Below, piece by piece: positions 8,435 through 17,261 of a stretch of 64,000 nucleotides of DNA. Source of the stretch: Myxococcales bacterium (GTDB lineage Bacteria > Myxococcota > Myxococcia > Myxococcales > JAJYLH01). The number at the start of each line of letters is the position of its first letter. Within the stretch, counting starts at the first letter, position 1. The DNA is taken from the NCBI GenBank assembly GCA_021787845.1, contig JAJYLH010000009.1, positions 55,198-119,197 on the forward strand, written 5' to 3'. The translations under genes and the position numbers were made by a program. A model generated the notes under the pieces. The model saw nothing but the letters and a program-made list of their open reading frames with translations. It made no database searches and was not told the DNA's origin.

Positions 8435-9274
8435 TCAACTTCCTGCTCGGGCCCGACCGGCGGCGGTCGCGGCCAGCCGCTCCAGCATGCCGGCCGGCGT
8501 CAGGCTGCATCCCGGCGAACGCTCCGGCGTCCGGTCGGCCCCGTGAAAATCGCTCCCGCCGGTGACGGCGAGCCCGAGCGCTGCCGCCCACCGTTCGTAG
8601 GCCGCCACCTGGGTCGGCGGATGTTCGGGATGGCGTGCCTCCACCGCATCGACGCCCGCCGCCGCGAGATCCTCGAGCTCGCGTCGCGACACGCGGTCGA
8701 CGCCCGGATGCGCGACCGACGTCGTCCCGCCCGCCGCCCGCACGAGCGAGACGACCTCGCCGACGCTCGGCTTCCAGCGAAGGACGTGCCCCGGCCGGCC
8801 GGGCCCGAGGAAGCGATCGAACGCGTCGTTGAACGACGTCGCGGCGCCCGAACGGACGAGCGCTCGCGCGAGATGTGGCCTCGCCAGCGTCGCCCCGGCC
8901 GCTTCGGCGAGCACGTCCTCCATCCGGACCCCGACACCGCTGCGGCTGAGCGCCTCGACCATCCGCTCCATCCGGCTCGCTCGCTCGGCCCCCGCGCGGG
9001 CGACGAAGGCGACCATCGGCGGCGCCTCGGGGTCGATCAACAAGCCGACGAGGTGCAGCTCGCGCCCGTTCAGCTCGGTCGTGATCTCGATGCCGTCGAC
9101 GACGCTCACGCCCGACCGCCCACCTTGTTCGCGCGCGGCGGCGAGGCCGCTCGTCGTGTCGTGATCGGTCAGCGCGAGATGGGTCAGGCCCAGCTCGGCC
9201 GCGAGCTCCACGAGCCGCGCCGGGCTCGCCAGCCCGTCCGAGGCGGTCGAATGCGAGTGGAGATCGGCGCGCAC
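8435..9274 (-). CDS. PHP-domain phosphoesterase (YciV/RnmA-like)
   Basis: The 279-residue protein begins MRADLHSHSTASDG, the first metal-binding motif of polymerase-and-histidinol-phosphatase (PHP) domains, followed by LTDHD at ~36-40 and GGSDFHG near the C-terminus. These histidines and aspartates bind a trinuclear metal site. The closest named relatives hydrolyse 3',5'-nucleoside bisphosphates or trim RNA 5' ends. Length matches the family. It is divergent from the Rrf2 regulator 90 bp away. Substrate is inferred. Confidence 0.85.
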   Translation of the reverse strand: MRADLHSHSTASDGLASPARLVELAAELGLTHLALTDHDTTSGLAAAREQGGRSGVSVVDGIEITTELNGRELHLVGLLIDPEAPPMVAFVARAGAERASRMERMVEALSRSGVGVRMEDVLAEAAGATLARPHLARALVRSGAATSFNDAFDRFLGPGRPGHVLRWKPSVGEVVSLVRAAGGTTSVAHPGVDRVSRRELEDLAAAGVDAVEARHPEHPPTQVAAYERWAAALGLAVTGGSDFHGADRTPERSPGCSLTPAGMLERLAATAAGRARAGS

Positions 9275-9364
9275 GGCCTCGGCACGTTACCTTGACGGCT
9301 CGGACGGCGGATCGCTATCGTCCTCGGGAGCCGGCGCCCGGCTGGGCGCTCCTCGCCTTCGCGC

Positions 9365-9844
9365 ATGCAACATCTGCTGCAGATCAGCCGCAAGGTCGAC
9401 TACGGGCTGCGCGCGCTGATTCACCTCGCGTCGCTGCCGCCCGGCACCCGCGAGCCGCAGCAGGAAATCGCCTCCAAGAACGACATCCCGCGGGAGTTTC
9501 TCGCGAAGATTCTGAAGACGCTGGTCGACCGCGGCCTGGTGACCGCGCTGCGCGGTCCCCACGGCGGCGTCGCCCTCGCCCGTCCGGCGAGCGAGGTCTC
9601 CTTCCTCGAGGTGATCGAGGCGCTGGAAGGCCCGGTGGTGATGAACCTCTGCCTCGACACCAGCCACGGCTGCACCCAGCTCTCTTCCTGCACGATGCAG
9701 ATGGTCTGGCGCGCGGGTCAGGAGCGGATGCTCGACGTCTACCGCGCCACCTCGCTCGCCGACCTGATTCCCGCGGCGGCCGAGCTGGTGCCGCTCACCC
9801 ACCGCAACGTCCGCATCGCCGTCGGCCCGCCGACCAGCCGCTGA
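9365..9844 (+). CDS. Rrf2-family Fe-S transcriptional regulator
   Basis: The 159-residue protein has an N-terminal winged helix (ISRKVDYGLRALIHLA, recognition helix IPREFLAKILKTLVDRGLV) and three cysteines, C96, C103 and C109 (C-x6-C-x5-C), which in IscR/NsrR/CymR relatives bind a [2Fe-2S] or [4Fe-4S] cluster. It probably senses iron-sulfur status, NO or redox stress. No isc or suf genes follow, so targets are distant or are its neighbours, such as dnaJ 66 nt downstream on the same strand. A TATCGT -10-like element lies about 50 nt upstream. Confidence 0.85.
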   Translation: MQHLLQISRKVDYGLRALIHLASLPPGTREPQQEIASKNDIPREFLAKILKTLVDRGLVTALRGPHGGVALARPASEVSFLEVIEALEGPVVMNLCLDTSHGCTQLSSCTMQMVWRAGQERMLDVYRATSLADLIPAAAELVPLTHRNVRIAVGPPTSR

Positions 9845-9910
9845 CGGCCCCGAAGCCTTCGACCGGGTGCGCTACATTTTCGCGTGGCCTTTCCCTAGCC
9901 GGAGCTCCCG

Positions 9911-11050
9911 ATGGCCGCGCAGACCGACTTCTACGACATCCTCGGCGTCTCGAGAACCGCGAGCCCGGAGGAGGTGAAGAAGGCCTACCGCCGCCTCGCG
10001 CGCAAGTTCCACCCGGACGTCAACAGGGAGAAGGGCGCCGAGGAGAAGTTCAAGGAGATCTCCGCCGCCTTCGAGGTCCTCGGCGACCCCGCGAAGCGCA
10101 AGCTCTACGACGAGTTCGGCCCCGAGGCGCTCCGGCAAGGGTTCAACGCCGAAGCCGCTCGGCAGTACCGGCGCTATGGAGCGCCGTTCGGCGGCGGCGC
10201 GGAAACCGGCGGCAAGAGCACCGGTTTCGGCGGCTTCGGCGGGGGCGGCTTCGACTTCTCCGACCTGCTCAACGACCTCTTCCGCCAGAGCCAGCGCGAC
10301 GAACGGGTTCGGCGAGCGGCCGGGGCCGACGTCGAGGCCGAGCTGGAGCTTTCCCTGGAGGACGCGGCCAACGGCGCCGAGCGGCAGCTCGACATCCGCC
10401 GGCCGGCCGAGTGCCCGAGCTGTCATGGGAGCGGCACCGCTCCCGGCTCCCGACCGCGCACCTGCTCCCAGTGCAAGGGCTCCGGGCGGGTGCGCCTCAA
10501 AGGGCCGATGCCGTTGAACATGCCGTGCGACAAATGCCGCGGCTCCGGCGTCCTGGAAGGCCCGCCGTGCCCCACCTGCGCCGGCAGCGGGGAAATCGTC
10601 CGGCCGGCGCCGGTGCTCATCACCATCCCTCCTGGCCAGCAAGAGGGCAGCCGCATCCGTCTCGCCGGCCTGGGCGGTCCGGGGGTGGCCGGCGGTCCTC
10701 CCGGAGACCTGTACCTCACCGTCCACCTCCTGCCGCACCGGCTGTTTCGTCGCGACGGGCAGGACCTGACGCTGGACCTGCCGCTTTCCGTCCGCGAGGC
10801 GATGGAAGGCACGGAGGTGGAGGTGCCGACGCTCGGCGGCCAGGTGCGGCTCAAGGTGCCGGCCGAGACCCAGAGCGGGCGCAAGCTCAGGCTGCGCGGC
10901 CGCGGGATGCCCTCGCGCAGCGGCGCGGCCGGCGATTTGTTCGTCGTGGCGCAGGTGCGGGTGCCGAGAGGGACCGACCGCGCGCGCGACGCCGCCGAGC
11001 GGCTGGAAAGCGAGTACCAGGGCGACTTGCGCGCCTCCCTGCGCGGGTAG
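9911..11050 (+). CDS. dnaJ: DnaJ/Hsp40 co-chaperone
   Basis: Type I DnaJ of 379 residues. The J domain (1-70) carries HPD at 34-36, which stimulates DnaK ATPase. A Gly/Phe-rich linker ([14 protein letters not shown]) follows, then a zinc domain at ~168-228 with four CxxCxGxG repeats, and two C-terminal substrate-binding beta domains. GGAGCTCCC precedes the ATG. A TACATT -10-like element lies at 9873. dnaK and grpE are not adjacent, so this may be a second copy rather than the main heat-shock dnaJ. Confidence 0.93.
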   Translation: MAAQTDFYDILGVSRTASPEEVKKAYRRLARKFHPDVNREKGAEEKFKEISAAFEVLGDPAKRKLYDEFGPEALRQGFNAEAARQYRRYGAPFGGGAETGGKSTGFGGFGGGGFDFSDLLNDLFRQSQRDERVRRAAGADVEAELELSLEDAANGAERQLDIRRPAECPSCHGSGTAPGSRPRTCSQCKGSGRVRLKGPMPLNMPCDKCRGSGVLEGPPCPTCAGSGEIVRPAPVLITIPPGQQEGSRIRLAGLGGPGVAGGPPGDLYLTVHLLPHRLFRRDGQDLTLDLPLSVREAMEGTEVEVPTLGGQVRLKVPAETQSGRKLRLRGRGMPSRSGAAGDLFVVAQVRVPRGTDRARDAAERLESEYQGDLRASLRG

Positions 11051-11097
11051 CGGTGGCGGGCCGCCTTTGCTACAAGCCCTGCCGAAAGGGAGGAGCG

Positions 11098-11835
11098 ATG
11101 GGTCTGTTCGACGGCCTGTTCGGCAAGAAAGACAGCGAAGCGGCGATCAAGCGGCTGGTGCGCAAGGCGACCGAGCAGTTCGCCCAGACCGAGAGCCGGC
11201 ACGAGGCGTACCAGAAGCTCTTGGACATCGGTACGCCCGAGGCGGTCCGGGGGCTCGTGCAGAGGTTCCAGGTCCGGGTCGACCCCGGCATCACCGACGA
11301 CGAGGAAAAGCAGTACGTGTACGAGCGGCTCGTCGAGCTGGGCGAGAGGGCTGTCGCCCCCCTGGAGGAGTTCGTTCGCAAGAGCGAGCAGCCGACCTGG
11401 GCGCTCAAGGCGCTGGAGAAGCTCCTGACACAGGAGGAGCTGATCGACCTGATCCTCGAGGTGCTGGAGCACGAAGGCCCCGACTGGACCCGCGACCCCG
11501 AGAAGAAGATCACCCTCCTGCGCCACCTCGCGATCGTGCAGGACGAGCGGATTCCCCCGCGGCTGGTGCCCTTCTTGAAGGACGTGAACGAGGACGTGCG
11601 CTTCGCCGCGGTCAGCGTGGTCGTCGACCAGCCGAAGAACGAGGCGCTGCGCGAACCGCTGATCGAGGGGCTGCTGGAGGCGAAGGAACAGTCCAGTGAG
11701 CGGATGCGCCGCCACTTTGCAGAAGCGCTGGCGACAACCGAATACGCCGTCAAGGGGTTCACGCCCAAGGTCCAGGCCGCGCTCCCCCCCGGGTTCACCG
11801 TCGACAAGGCCGGCGTCGTTCGCTCGAGCCGGTGA
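11098..11835 (+). CDS. HEAT-repeat-like protein, DnaJ-linked
   Basis: The 245-residue soluble protein starts at an ATG with GGGAGGAG 2 nt upstream. It begins MGLFDGLFGKK, then alternating amphipathic helices (EAVRGLVQRFQ, WALKALEKLL, RIPPRLVPFLKDVNEDVRFAAV), a pattern of four or five HEAT repeats. HEAT proteins are scaffolds. It follows dnaJ by 47 nt on the same strand and may work with it. I do not recognise a named family; partner unknown. Confidence 0.8.
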   Translation: MGLFDGLFGKKDSEAAIKRLVRKATEQFAQTESRHEAYQKLLDIGTPEAVRGLVQRFQVRVDPGITDDEEKQYVYERLVELGERAVAPLEEFVRKSEQPTWALKALEKLLTQEELIDLILEVLEHEGPDWTRDPEKKITLLRHLAIVQDERIPPRLVPFLKDVNEDVRFAAVSVVVDQPKNEALREPLIEGLLEAKEQSSERMRRHFAEALATTEYAVKGFTPKVQAALPPGFTVDKAGVVRSSR

Positions 11836-11839
11836 CGCC

Positions 11840-12052
11840 CTACGGATAGGTCGTTTCCCACCCGGCGCTTTCCGCCTTCAGCGCGCCCTCGATCTCGCGA
11901 CGAACCGCCGCGAGCAGGTCGACCTCGCCCTTGAGCGCGTGCTGTAGCTCCGCCTTGTCGGTGCGCACGAGCTCGCGGTCGAGCTCTTCCCCGTAGGTCT
12001 CGAGCGCCCGCTGGAGCGAGGTAGCCTGCTCTCTCGAAAGCTCGACCTTCAC
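11840..12052 (-). CDS. Small hypothetical helical protein
   Basis: A 70-residue protein made almost entirely of charged amphipathic helix: VKVELSREQATSLQRALE and LQHALKGEVDLLAAVRREIEG. The GTG start at 12052 has GGAGG 5 nt upstream. It ends 4 bp from the stop of the convergent HEAT-like gene. A divergent hydrolase starts 60 bp away. No recognised family; the helix content suggests a small protein-protein interaction unit. Confidence 0.6.
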   Translation of the reverse strand: MKVELSREQATSLQRALETYGEELDRELVRTDKAELQHALKGEVDLLAAVRREIEGALKAESAGWETTYP

Positions 12053-12112
12053 CTCCGCCTCCGTCTTTGACGATGCGGCGCCCGGCGGCGGACGGCAAAG
12101 GAGCGACCTTCG

Positions 12113-12991
12113 ATGGCGGCGATGGGCGTCAGCCCGCCCCGGCGCAAGCGGCGATGGCTTCTGCGAATCGCGCGCGACTACGCGATCTACGCCGGCATCC
12201 TCTTCGCCCTCCAACGCCGCCTCGTCTTTCCCGGCACCTTCCTGCGCGCGCCCGCGCCCCCGCGCGCGCCCGGGATGGAACGCTGGACGACACCGGTTCC
12301 GGGGGGCGTCGACGAGGCGTTCTTCCTGCCCGGCGCCGGCGCCTCGGCCGCGCACCCCGAGCCGGCGGTGATCTTCGCCCACGGGAACGGCGAGCTCGCG
12401 GACGACTGGCTCACGCCGCTCTCCGCCTACCAGCGCCTGGGCGTCAGCGTCCTGGTGCCCGAGTTTCCCGGCTACGGCCGCAGCGCCGGCGCACCCTCCG
12501 AGGCTTCCCTTCGCGCTGTCTTCCTCCCGTTCTACGACCGGCTCCGCGCCCGAAGCGATGTCGACCCCCGGCGCATCGTCTTCCACGGCCGCTCCATCGG
12601 CACCGGTGTCGTCTGCGACCTCGCCCGCTTTCGCCGGCCGGCAGCGCTGTTGCTCCAATCGGCCTTCACCAGCCTCGCCGATTTGGCCCCACGCCACTTC
12701 TTCGTTCCCGGCTTCCTCGTGCGCGACCGCTTCGACAACCTCGCCGAGATTCGACGCTACCCGGGACCGGTCCTGCTCGCCAATGGCACTCGCGACCGCG
12801 TCGTGCCGTACGCAGAAGCGCTCGTGCTCCTGCGCGCTGCCCGCGACGGCCGCCTCTTGACCTACGACGCCGGCCACAACGACTGCCCGCCGGACTGGGC
12901 CGCGTTCATGCGTGAGGTCGCACGGTTCCTTCGCCGGGTCCGGGTGTTGCCGGTCGCCGTCCATTCGGCGCCGGTCCCCGGCCGCCCGTAG
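12113..12991 (+). CDS. Alpha/beta hydrolase, membrane-anchored
   Basis: The 292-residue protein has a basic N-terminus and a hydrophobic segment at ~23-34 (AIYAGILFALQ), then an alpha/beta hydrolase fold: IFAHGNGE oxyanion region at ~87-94, nucleophile elbow GRSIGTG with Ser161, GTRDRVVPY with the acid, and DAGHNDCP with the histidine. The architecture resembles the BEM46/YfhR family. Substrate unknown. The start ATG has AAGGAG 9 nt upstream. It is divergent from the small 11840-12052 gene. Confidence 0.85.
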   Translation: MAAMGVSPPRRKRRWLLRIARDYAIYAGILFALQRRLVFPGTFLRAPAPPRAPGMERWTTPVPGGVDEAFFLPGAGASAAHPEPAVIFAHGNGELADDWLTPLSAYQRLGVSVLVPEFPGYGRSAGAPSEASLRAVFLPFYDRLRARSDVDPRRIVFHGRSIGTGVVCDLARFRRPAALLLQSAFTSLADLAPRHFFVPGFLVRDRFDNLAEIRRYPGPVLLANGTRDRVVPYAEALVLLRAARDGRLLTYDAGHNDCPPDWAAFMREVARFLRRVRVLPVAVHSAPVPGRP

Positions 12992-13063
12992 CGAAAGGGC
13001 GCGCCGCCCAAGGACCGCGAGCCCGGCGCGCGAAGTCCGGGCGGCTCTGCTAGCGTCTTGAGC

Positions 13064-13080
13064 GTGCGCGCGTTGCGCAC
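13064..13080. promoter_or_regulatory. Palindrome upstream of the lipoprotein gene
   Basis: GTGCGC, 5 nt, GCGCAC, a perfect 6-bp-arm inverted repeat 64 nt before the start at 13144. A GCTAGCGT -10-like element lies at 13049-13056, so the palindrome would sit at the transcription start. Possible operator. Confidence 0.35.
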
Positions 13081-13143
13081 AACGATGGCGGACGAAATCC
13101 CTCGCGAAGCGAGATCGTCCCCAGCCAACCAGGAGATTCGTTC

Positions 13144-13662
13144 ATGCGGTTCTCGTCGGCGGCTCTTCTCGTGCTCTCGCTCACCGGCTGCGGCATCTCG
13201 CAAGCCGCCCATCAGAAAGCGCTCGACCAGCAGCGCGACCAGTTGATGGCCTCGTCGGCCAAGGTGGCCGCCGAGTTGAAGGCGCAGCTCGCAGAGGCGC
13301 AAGCGCAGACGCAGAAGGCGCGCGAGGCGACCCAGGCGCAGGCGGCGACCACCGGCGCGGTCAAGCACCAGCTCGCCGACGCCCAAGCGAAGCTCGCTCT
13401 CGCCCTCGCCGCGAGCGAGGCGCGCGACCTCGAGGCGCTCGCCCTCGAGCACAAGGTCCCAGAAGCGCTTCAGCTCGCCACCAAGGTCGAGACCTTCGCC
13501 AAGTCGAAGCAGCTCGACGCCGTGGTGCAGGCGCTCGACGAGGGGATGCCTCTGCTCCAGAAGAAGGTGAACAAGCGGACGCAGGCCAAGGTGATGGCTC
13601 AAGCCGCGGGCAAGTTCTCCGACGCGGCCGACGCGCTGGACGCCAAGGCCCAGGCCCAGTAG
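13144..13662 (+). CDS. Coiled-coil lipoprotein
   Basis: A 172-residue secreted lipoprotein. The signal peptide MRFSSAALLVLSLTGC ends in a lipobox (LTGC, lipid-bearing Cys16). From ~25 to ~100 it is an Ala/Gln/Lys-rich heptad coiled coil (AELKAQLAEAQAQTQKARE). The C-terminal third is helical. Such proteins are periplasmic spacers or envelope scaffolds. AGGAG lies 7-11 nt upstream of the ATG. No named family. Confidence 0.75.
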   Translation: MRFSSAALLVLSLTGCGISQAAHQKALDQQRDQLMASSAKVAAELKAQLAEAQAQTQKAREATQAQAATTGAVKHQLADAQAKLALALAASEARDLEALALEHKVPEALQLATKVETFAKSKQLDAVVQALDEGMPLLQKKVNKRTQAKVMAQAAGKFSDAADALDAKAQAQ

Positions 13663-13936
13663 ACATCCCGAAGTCCGATCCGCTGTTCCCCGAGAGCGGT
13701 GGTGCCTGGCGTCGTTGCTCAGATCCGGGCCGCCCCGGGCGTGGCTCGCGCCGGCCTCGAGCCGATCTCGTCCGCGTCAGAACGGTAGCGCTCGAGCGCG
13801 CGAACCAGTGCGCTCGCTCGCGCCTCCAGGCTCGCGGCGTCGAGTCGGCGGCCACGCCCCGCGAGCAGCGCGCCACTCCGGCGGGCGATCCGGGCCCGGC
13901 ACCGCGACGGCTCGGCGAAAGCGCTGCCGCCTGGCG

Positions 13937-14203
13937 TCAGACGCTGCGGTCGACGATGGCCACCCGGGTCAGGCCGTTCACGCGGACCGTCAATGGTTCG
14001 ATGCCGGCCGCGCCGCGGGCGAAGGGGATGTAGTACCAGGCGTCGTCCGCTCGGATGGCTTCCCAGAGCGGCCGCGCCGGGTCGGGGCGCCAGTCCGGCA
14101 CCTTTCCGTAGTACCCGGCGTTGCGATCGAGAACGCGATGCAGCTCCCGCGCCGCGAGCCGGACCGCCTCGCCCCTCGGGAGCACCGCTTCAGCGATGTG
14201 CAT
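13937..14203 (-). CDS. Small conserved-looking hypothetical protein
   Basis: An 88-residue protein starting MHIAEAVLPRGEAVRLAARE, with GGAGCGG immediately before the ATG and AAGGAGG further up. It follows glmM by 28 nt and is likely in the same transcript. Contents include aromatic DDAWYYIPFARG and RVNGLTRVAIV. No signal peptide, membrane segment or recognised domain. The position next to glmM hints at an envelope or sugar role, but this is only inference. Confidence 0.6.
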   Translation of the reverse strand: MHIAEAVLPRGEAVRLAARELHRVLDRNAGYYGKVPDWRPDPARPLWEAIRADDAWYYIPFARGAAGIEPLTVRVNGLTRVAIVDRSV

Positions 14204-14231
14204 CCGCTCCAGGCCTCCTTGAGGGCTGCCG

Positions 14232-15617
14232 CTACCCGATGGCCTGGCGCAGCTCCTCGGCAATCGTCTGCGCGTGCCGCTCGTTCGCCTGCTCGTCCGG
14301 CCCTTCCACCAGCACCCGCGCTTTCGGCTCCGTTCCCGAGTAGCGCACGAGCACCCGCCCCTCGGCGCCGAGCGCGGCCTCGACCGCCTCGATGGCGCGC
14401 ACGACGCCCGGAAGCGACTCGAGCCGCGGCTTGCGCTTGACCTGGACGTTCATCTGCGTCTGGGGATACGCCTCCATCACCGCCGCCAGCTCGCTCAAGC
14501 GCCGCTCGGCCTTGCGCAGCACCGCGAGCAGGTTCAGGGCGGCGATGGTCCCGTCCCCCGTCGTCGCGTGGTCCAAGAAAATCAGGTGCCCGGACTGCTC
14601 GCCCCCGAACGCGTAGCCGCTCTTGCGCATCTCCTCGACCACGTAGCGGTCCCCGACCCGGGTGCGCACCACCCGCCCTCCGACGTCGGCCATGCTCTTG
14701 TCGAGCCCCAAGTTGCTCATCACCGTCGCGACCAGGGTCCGCTGCGGTAGCGCTTCCCGGGCGAGGAGGTCGCGGGCGCAAATCGCCATCGCCTGGTCGC
14801 CGTCGACCACCCGGCCCCGCTCGTCCGCCACGATCAGCCGGTCGGCGTCCCCGTCGAGCGCGAGCCCCACGTCGGCCCGGTGGCGCACCACCGCCTCGCA
14901 CATCGCTTCCGGATGGAGCGCGCCGCACTCGAAGTTGATGTTCTTCCCATCCGGCTGGTCGCCCAGACGGATCACCCTCGCCCCGAGCTCCTCGAACACT
15001 GCCGGCGCCACCCGGTAAGCAGCACCGTTGCCGCAGTCGACCACCAGGGTGAGCCCGTCCAGGGTCATGCCCTTGGGAAAGATGTTCTTGACGTGGACCA
15101 CATAGCGGCCACCGGCGTCCTCGATTTTCCTCGCCTTGCCGATCTCCTCCGCCGTCGGACGCAGGTCGTCGATGCGCTGCTCGCGCACCAGTTCCTCGAT
15201 TCTCTCCTCGGCCTCGTCCGGCAGCTTGAACCCGTCCCGGCTGAAGAACTTGATGCCGTTGTCCTGGTACGGGTTGTGGCTCGCGCTGATCACCGCGCCG
15301 GCGTCGGCCCGCATCGACTCGGTGAGAAACGCGATCGCCGGCGTCGGCAGGGGCCCGGTGAACAACACGTCCACCCCCATCGACTCGATGCCGCTCGCGA
15401 GCGCGTGCTCCAGCATGTAGCCCGACAACCGGGTGTCCTTGCCGATGACGATGCGGTGCCGGTGGTTGCCGCTACGCACGACATGCGCCAGCGCTCGCCC
15501 CAGCCGCAACGCCAGCTCGCTCGTCATCGGGTGCACGTTCGCCACCCCGCGTACGCCGTCGGTGCCGAACAGCCGCGGCGCCCCGTCCGGCGCCGGCTTC
15601 GCGAGCCCCATCGTCAT
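14232..15617 (-). CDS. glmM: Phosphoglucosamine mutase
   Basis: GlmM interconverts glucosamine-6-phosphate and glucosamine-1-phosphate, the step before UDP-GlcNAc. Seen in the 461-residue protein: active-site SASHNP with the phosphoserine at 113, metal loop DGDADR, GGEQSGH sugar-binding loop and [10 protein letters not shown] phosphate-binding loop. Length fits. The ATG at 15617 is preceded by GGAGG. It starts the leftward cell-wall run, with the NlpD-like gene 130 nt upstream. Confidence 0.95.
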   Translation of the reverse strand: MTMGLAKPAPDGAPRLFGTDGVRGVANVHPMTSELALRLGRALAHVVRSGNHRHRIVIGKDTRLSGYMLEHALASGIESMGVDVLFTGPLPTPAIAFLTESMRADAGAVISASHNPYQDNGIKFFSRDGFKLPDEAEERIEELVREQRIDDLRPTAEEIGKARKIEDAGGRYVVHVKNIFPKGMTLDGLTLVVDCGNGAAYRVAPAVFEELGARVIRLGDQPDGKNINFECGALHPEAMCEAVVRHRADVGLALDGDADRLIVADERGRVVDGDQAMAICARDLLAREALPQRTLVATVMSNLGLDKSMADVGGRVVRTRVGDRYVVEEMRKSGYAFGGEQSGHLIFLDHATTGDGTIAALNLLAVLRKAERRLSELAAVMEAYPQTQMNVQVKRKPRLESLPGVVRAIEAVEAALGAEGRVLVRYSGTEPKARVLVEGPDEQANERHAQTIAEELRQAIG

Positions 15618-15750
15618 CGCCAAGCTTCCCTCCGAAACCCCACGGCGCACATCGCGAGCGAAACCTACGGCCGACTCCGCCGGTCGAAAAGAGTCGAGGA
15701 GCCCGCCACCCCGCCTCGGGCGTCCCGCTCCTTCGATTCGACGGCGCTCG

Positions 15751-16443
15751 TCAGGGCAGGAAGAAGAGCGGATTGCGCGGCAGCCGGCGCTCCCGCACCT
15801 CGAAGTGCAGGAGCGGTCCCGTCACCCGTCCCGTCTTCCCGACCGCGCCGATCACCTCTCCCTGCCGAACACGCGCGCCCGCCGGAACCAGACATCTCTC
15901 CAGGTGCGCGTAGATCGTGATCAGCCCGCCCGCATGGCGCACCAGGATGAGCTTGCCATATCCGCGCTCGACCCCGCTGAAGAGCACCCGCCCCCCGGCC
16001 GCGACCCGGACCAGCGTTCCCAGCGGCGCCGCGATGTTGATGCCGTCGTGCTCGACGCCGTCGCGGACGCCGAAGCGCGACACGACGACCCCGCGAACCG
16101 GCCAGACGAGCAGCGCCCGACGCCGTCGCATCGGCGGCTCGGCCGGCACTCGGGCGACCAGGCTCGGCGCCGGCGGCACCTCGAGAACCCGCGTCGCGCC
16201 CGGAATCCACAGCTTCTCGTTGGGGTGAATCGCGGTCGGGTCGGAAAGATCGTTCACCTCCTGGAGCCGTTCGACGCTCACCCGGTACGCGCGCGCGATG
16301 CGCCAGAGGGTCTGACCGGCGCGAACGGTGTGATAGACGCCCTGCCGCGCGGGAGCGGTCTCGAGCCACTGGTCCGGTGCAGGCGAGGCCGTGCGGCAGC
16401 CGCCGGCCAGCACCAGGGCCAGGGCCGGGCCGAGCGTTCTCAC
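15751..16443 (-). CDS. NlpD-like lipoprotein: LysM plus degenerate LytM domain
   Basis: The 230-residue lipoprotein has a short signal peptide with a LAGGC lipobox (Cys16), a LysM peptidoglycan-binding repeat (~36-80) and an M23/LytM domain (~113-230). Two zinc ligands of active M23 peptidases are lost: the H-x3-D motif reads HDGIN (Asn136) and H-x-H reads LLH (Leu211). This degeneracy is the hallmark of E. coli NlpD and EnvC, which activate amidases rather than cut peptides. The GTG start overlaps the surE stop (GTGA), so the two are translationally coupled; surE and nlpD also neighbour each other in E. coli. Targets may be the amidases at 35239 and 55706; that is inference. Confidence 0.85.
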   Translation of the reverse strand: MRTLGPALALVLAGGCRTASPAPDQWLETAPARQGVYHTVRAGQTLWRIARAYRVSVERLQEVNDLSDPTAIHPNEKLWIPGATRVLEVPPAPSLVARVPAEPPMRRRRALLVWPVRGVVVSRFGVRDGVEHDGINIAAPLGTLVRVAAGGRVLFSGVERGYGKLILVRHAGGLITIYAHLERCLVPAGARVRQGEVIGAVGKTGRVTGPLLHFEVRERRLPRNPLFFLP

Positions 16444-17213
16444 CGCTCGCTCCCCCGCAAAACCGCACCCGGCAGGTCCCACCGGAGCATCGCCTCGCGG
16501 GTCGGGTCGTGGGTCATGTCCAGGTGCAACGGGGTGACCGAGATGATCGTCTCGTCGTTGACCGCGTTGGCGTCCGACCCGGGCCGATCCTCGTGCGCCT
16601 GCTCGTCGCCGCCGATCCAGTAGTACGGCCGCCCCCGCGGGTCGGTGTTCGCGATCACCTCTCGGCCGTACGAGCGCCTTCCCTGCCGCGTGATCCGGTA
16701 GCTCGCGCCGTCGCTCGCCTCGGGAACGTTGACATTGAGCAGGACCCCTGCCGGTAAGCGATGCCGCTCGAGCCCCCTGACGACGCTCCTCGTGAACCGC
16801 GCGGACGCCGAGAAATCCGCGGTCCGGGAGCGCACGCACAAGGACACCGCCACCGCCGGGATGCCGAGCATCGTCGCCTCGAGGGCCGCCGCCACGGTGC
16901 CCGAGTAGGTGATGTCGTCGGCGAGGTTCGGTCCGTGGTTGATGCCGCTGACCACGAGGTCCGGCGGCGCCTCGCGCAGGACGTGATTCGCCGCGAGATA
17001 CACGCAGTCGGCCGGGGTCCCGTCGACCGTGAACGCCCGCTCGCCCTGGCGGTGGATCCTGAGCGGCGAATGGAGCGTGATCGAGTGCGAGACCCCCGAC
17101 CGCTCGCGGTCGGGCGCGACGACCCACACTTCGCCCAGGCCCTCGAGGCTCTGCCAGAGCGCCTGGAGCCCCGCTGCGTGAAAGCCGTCATCGTTCGTCA
17201 CCAGGATGCGCAT
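16440..17213 (-). CDS. surE: 5'/3'-nucleotidase SurE
   Basis: SurE dephosphorylates nucleoside monophosphates in stationary-phase survival. The 257-residue protein begins MRILVTNDDG with the metal-binding DD pair, followed by SGVSHSITLHSPLR and SGINHGPNLADDITYSGTVAAA. Length and motifs match the family. The NlpD-like gene overlaps it by 4 nt; the RtcA-like gene ends 49 nt upstream. Confidence 0.95.
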   Translation of the reverse strand: MRILVTNDDGFHAAGLQALWQSLEGLGEVWVVAPDRERSGVSHSITLHSPLRIHRQGERAFTVDGTPADCVYLAANHVLREAPPDLVVSGINHGPNLADDITYSGTVAAALEATMLGIPAVAVSLCVRSRTADFSASARFTRSVVRGLERHRLPAGVLLNVNVPEASDGASYRITRQGRRSYGREVIANTDPRGRPYYWIGGDEQAHEDRPGSDANAVNDETIISVTPLHLDMTHDPTREAMLRWDLPGAVLRGSER

Positions 17214-17261
17214 TTCTCGCCTGCCGTTGTTTGCCGCCCATAAGGGTGGGAAGTCAAGGCT

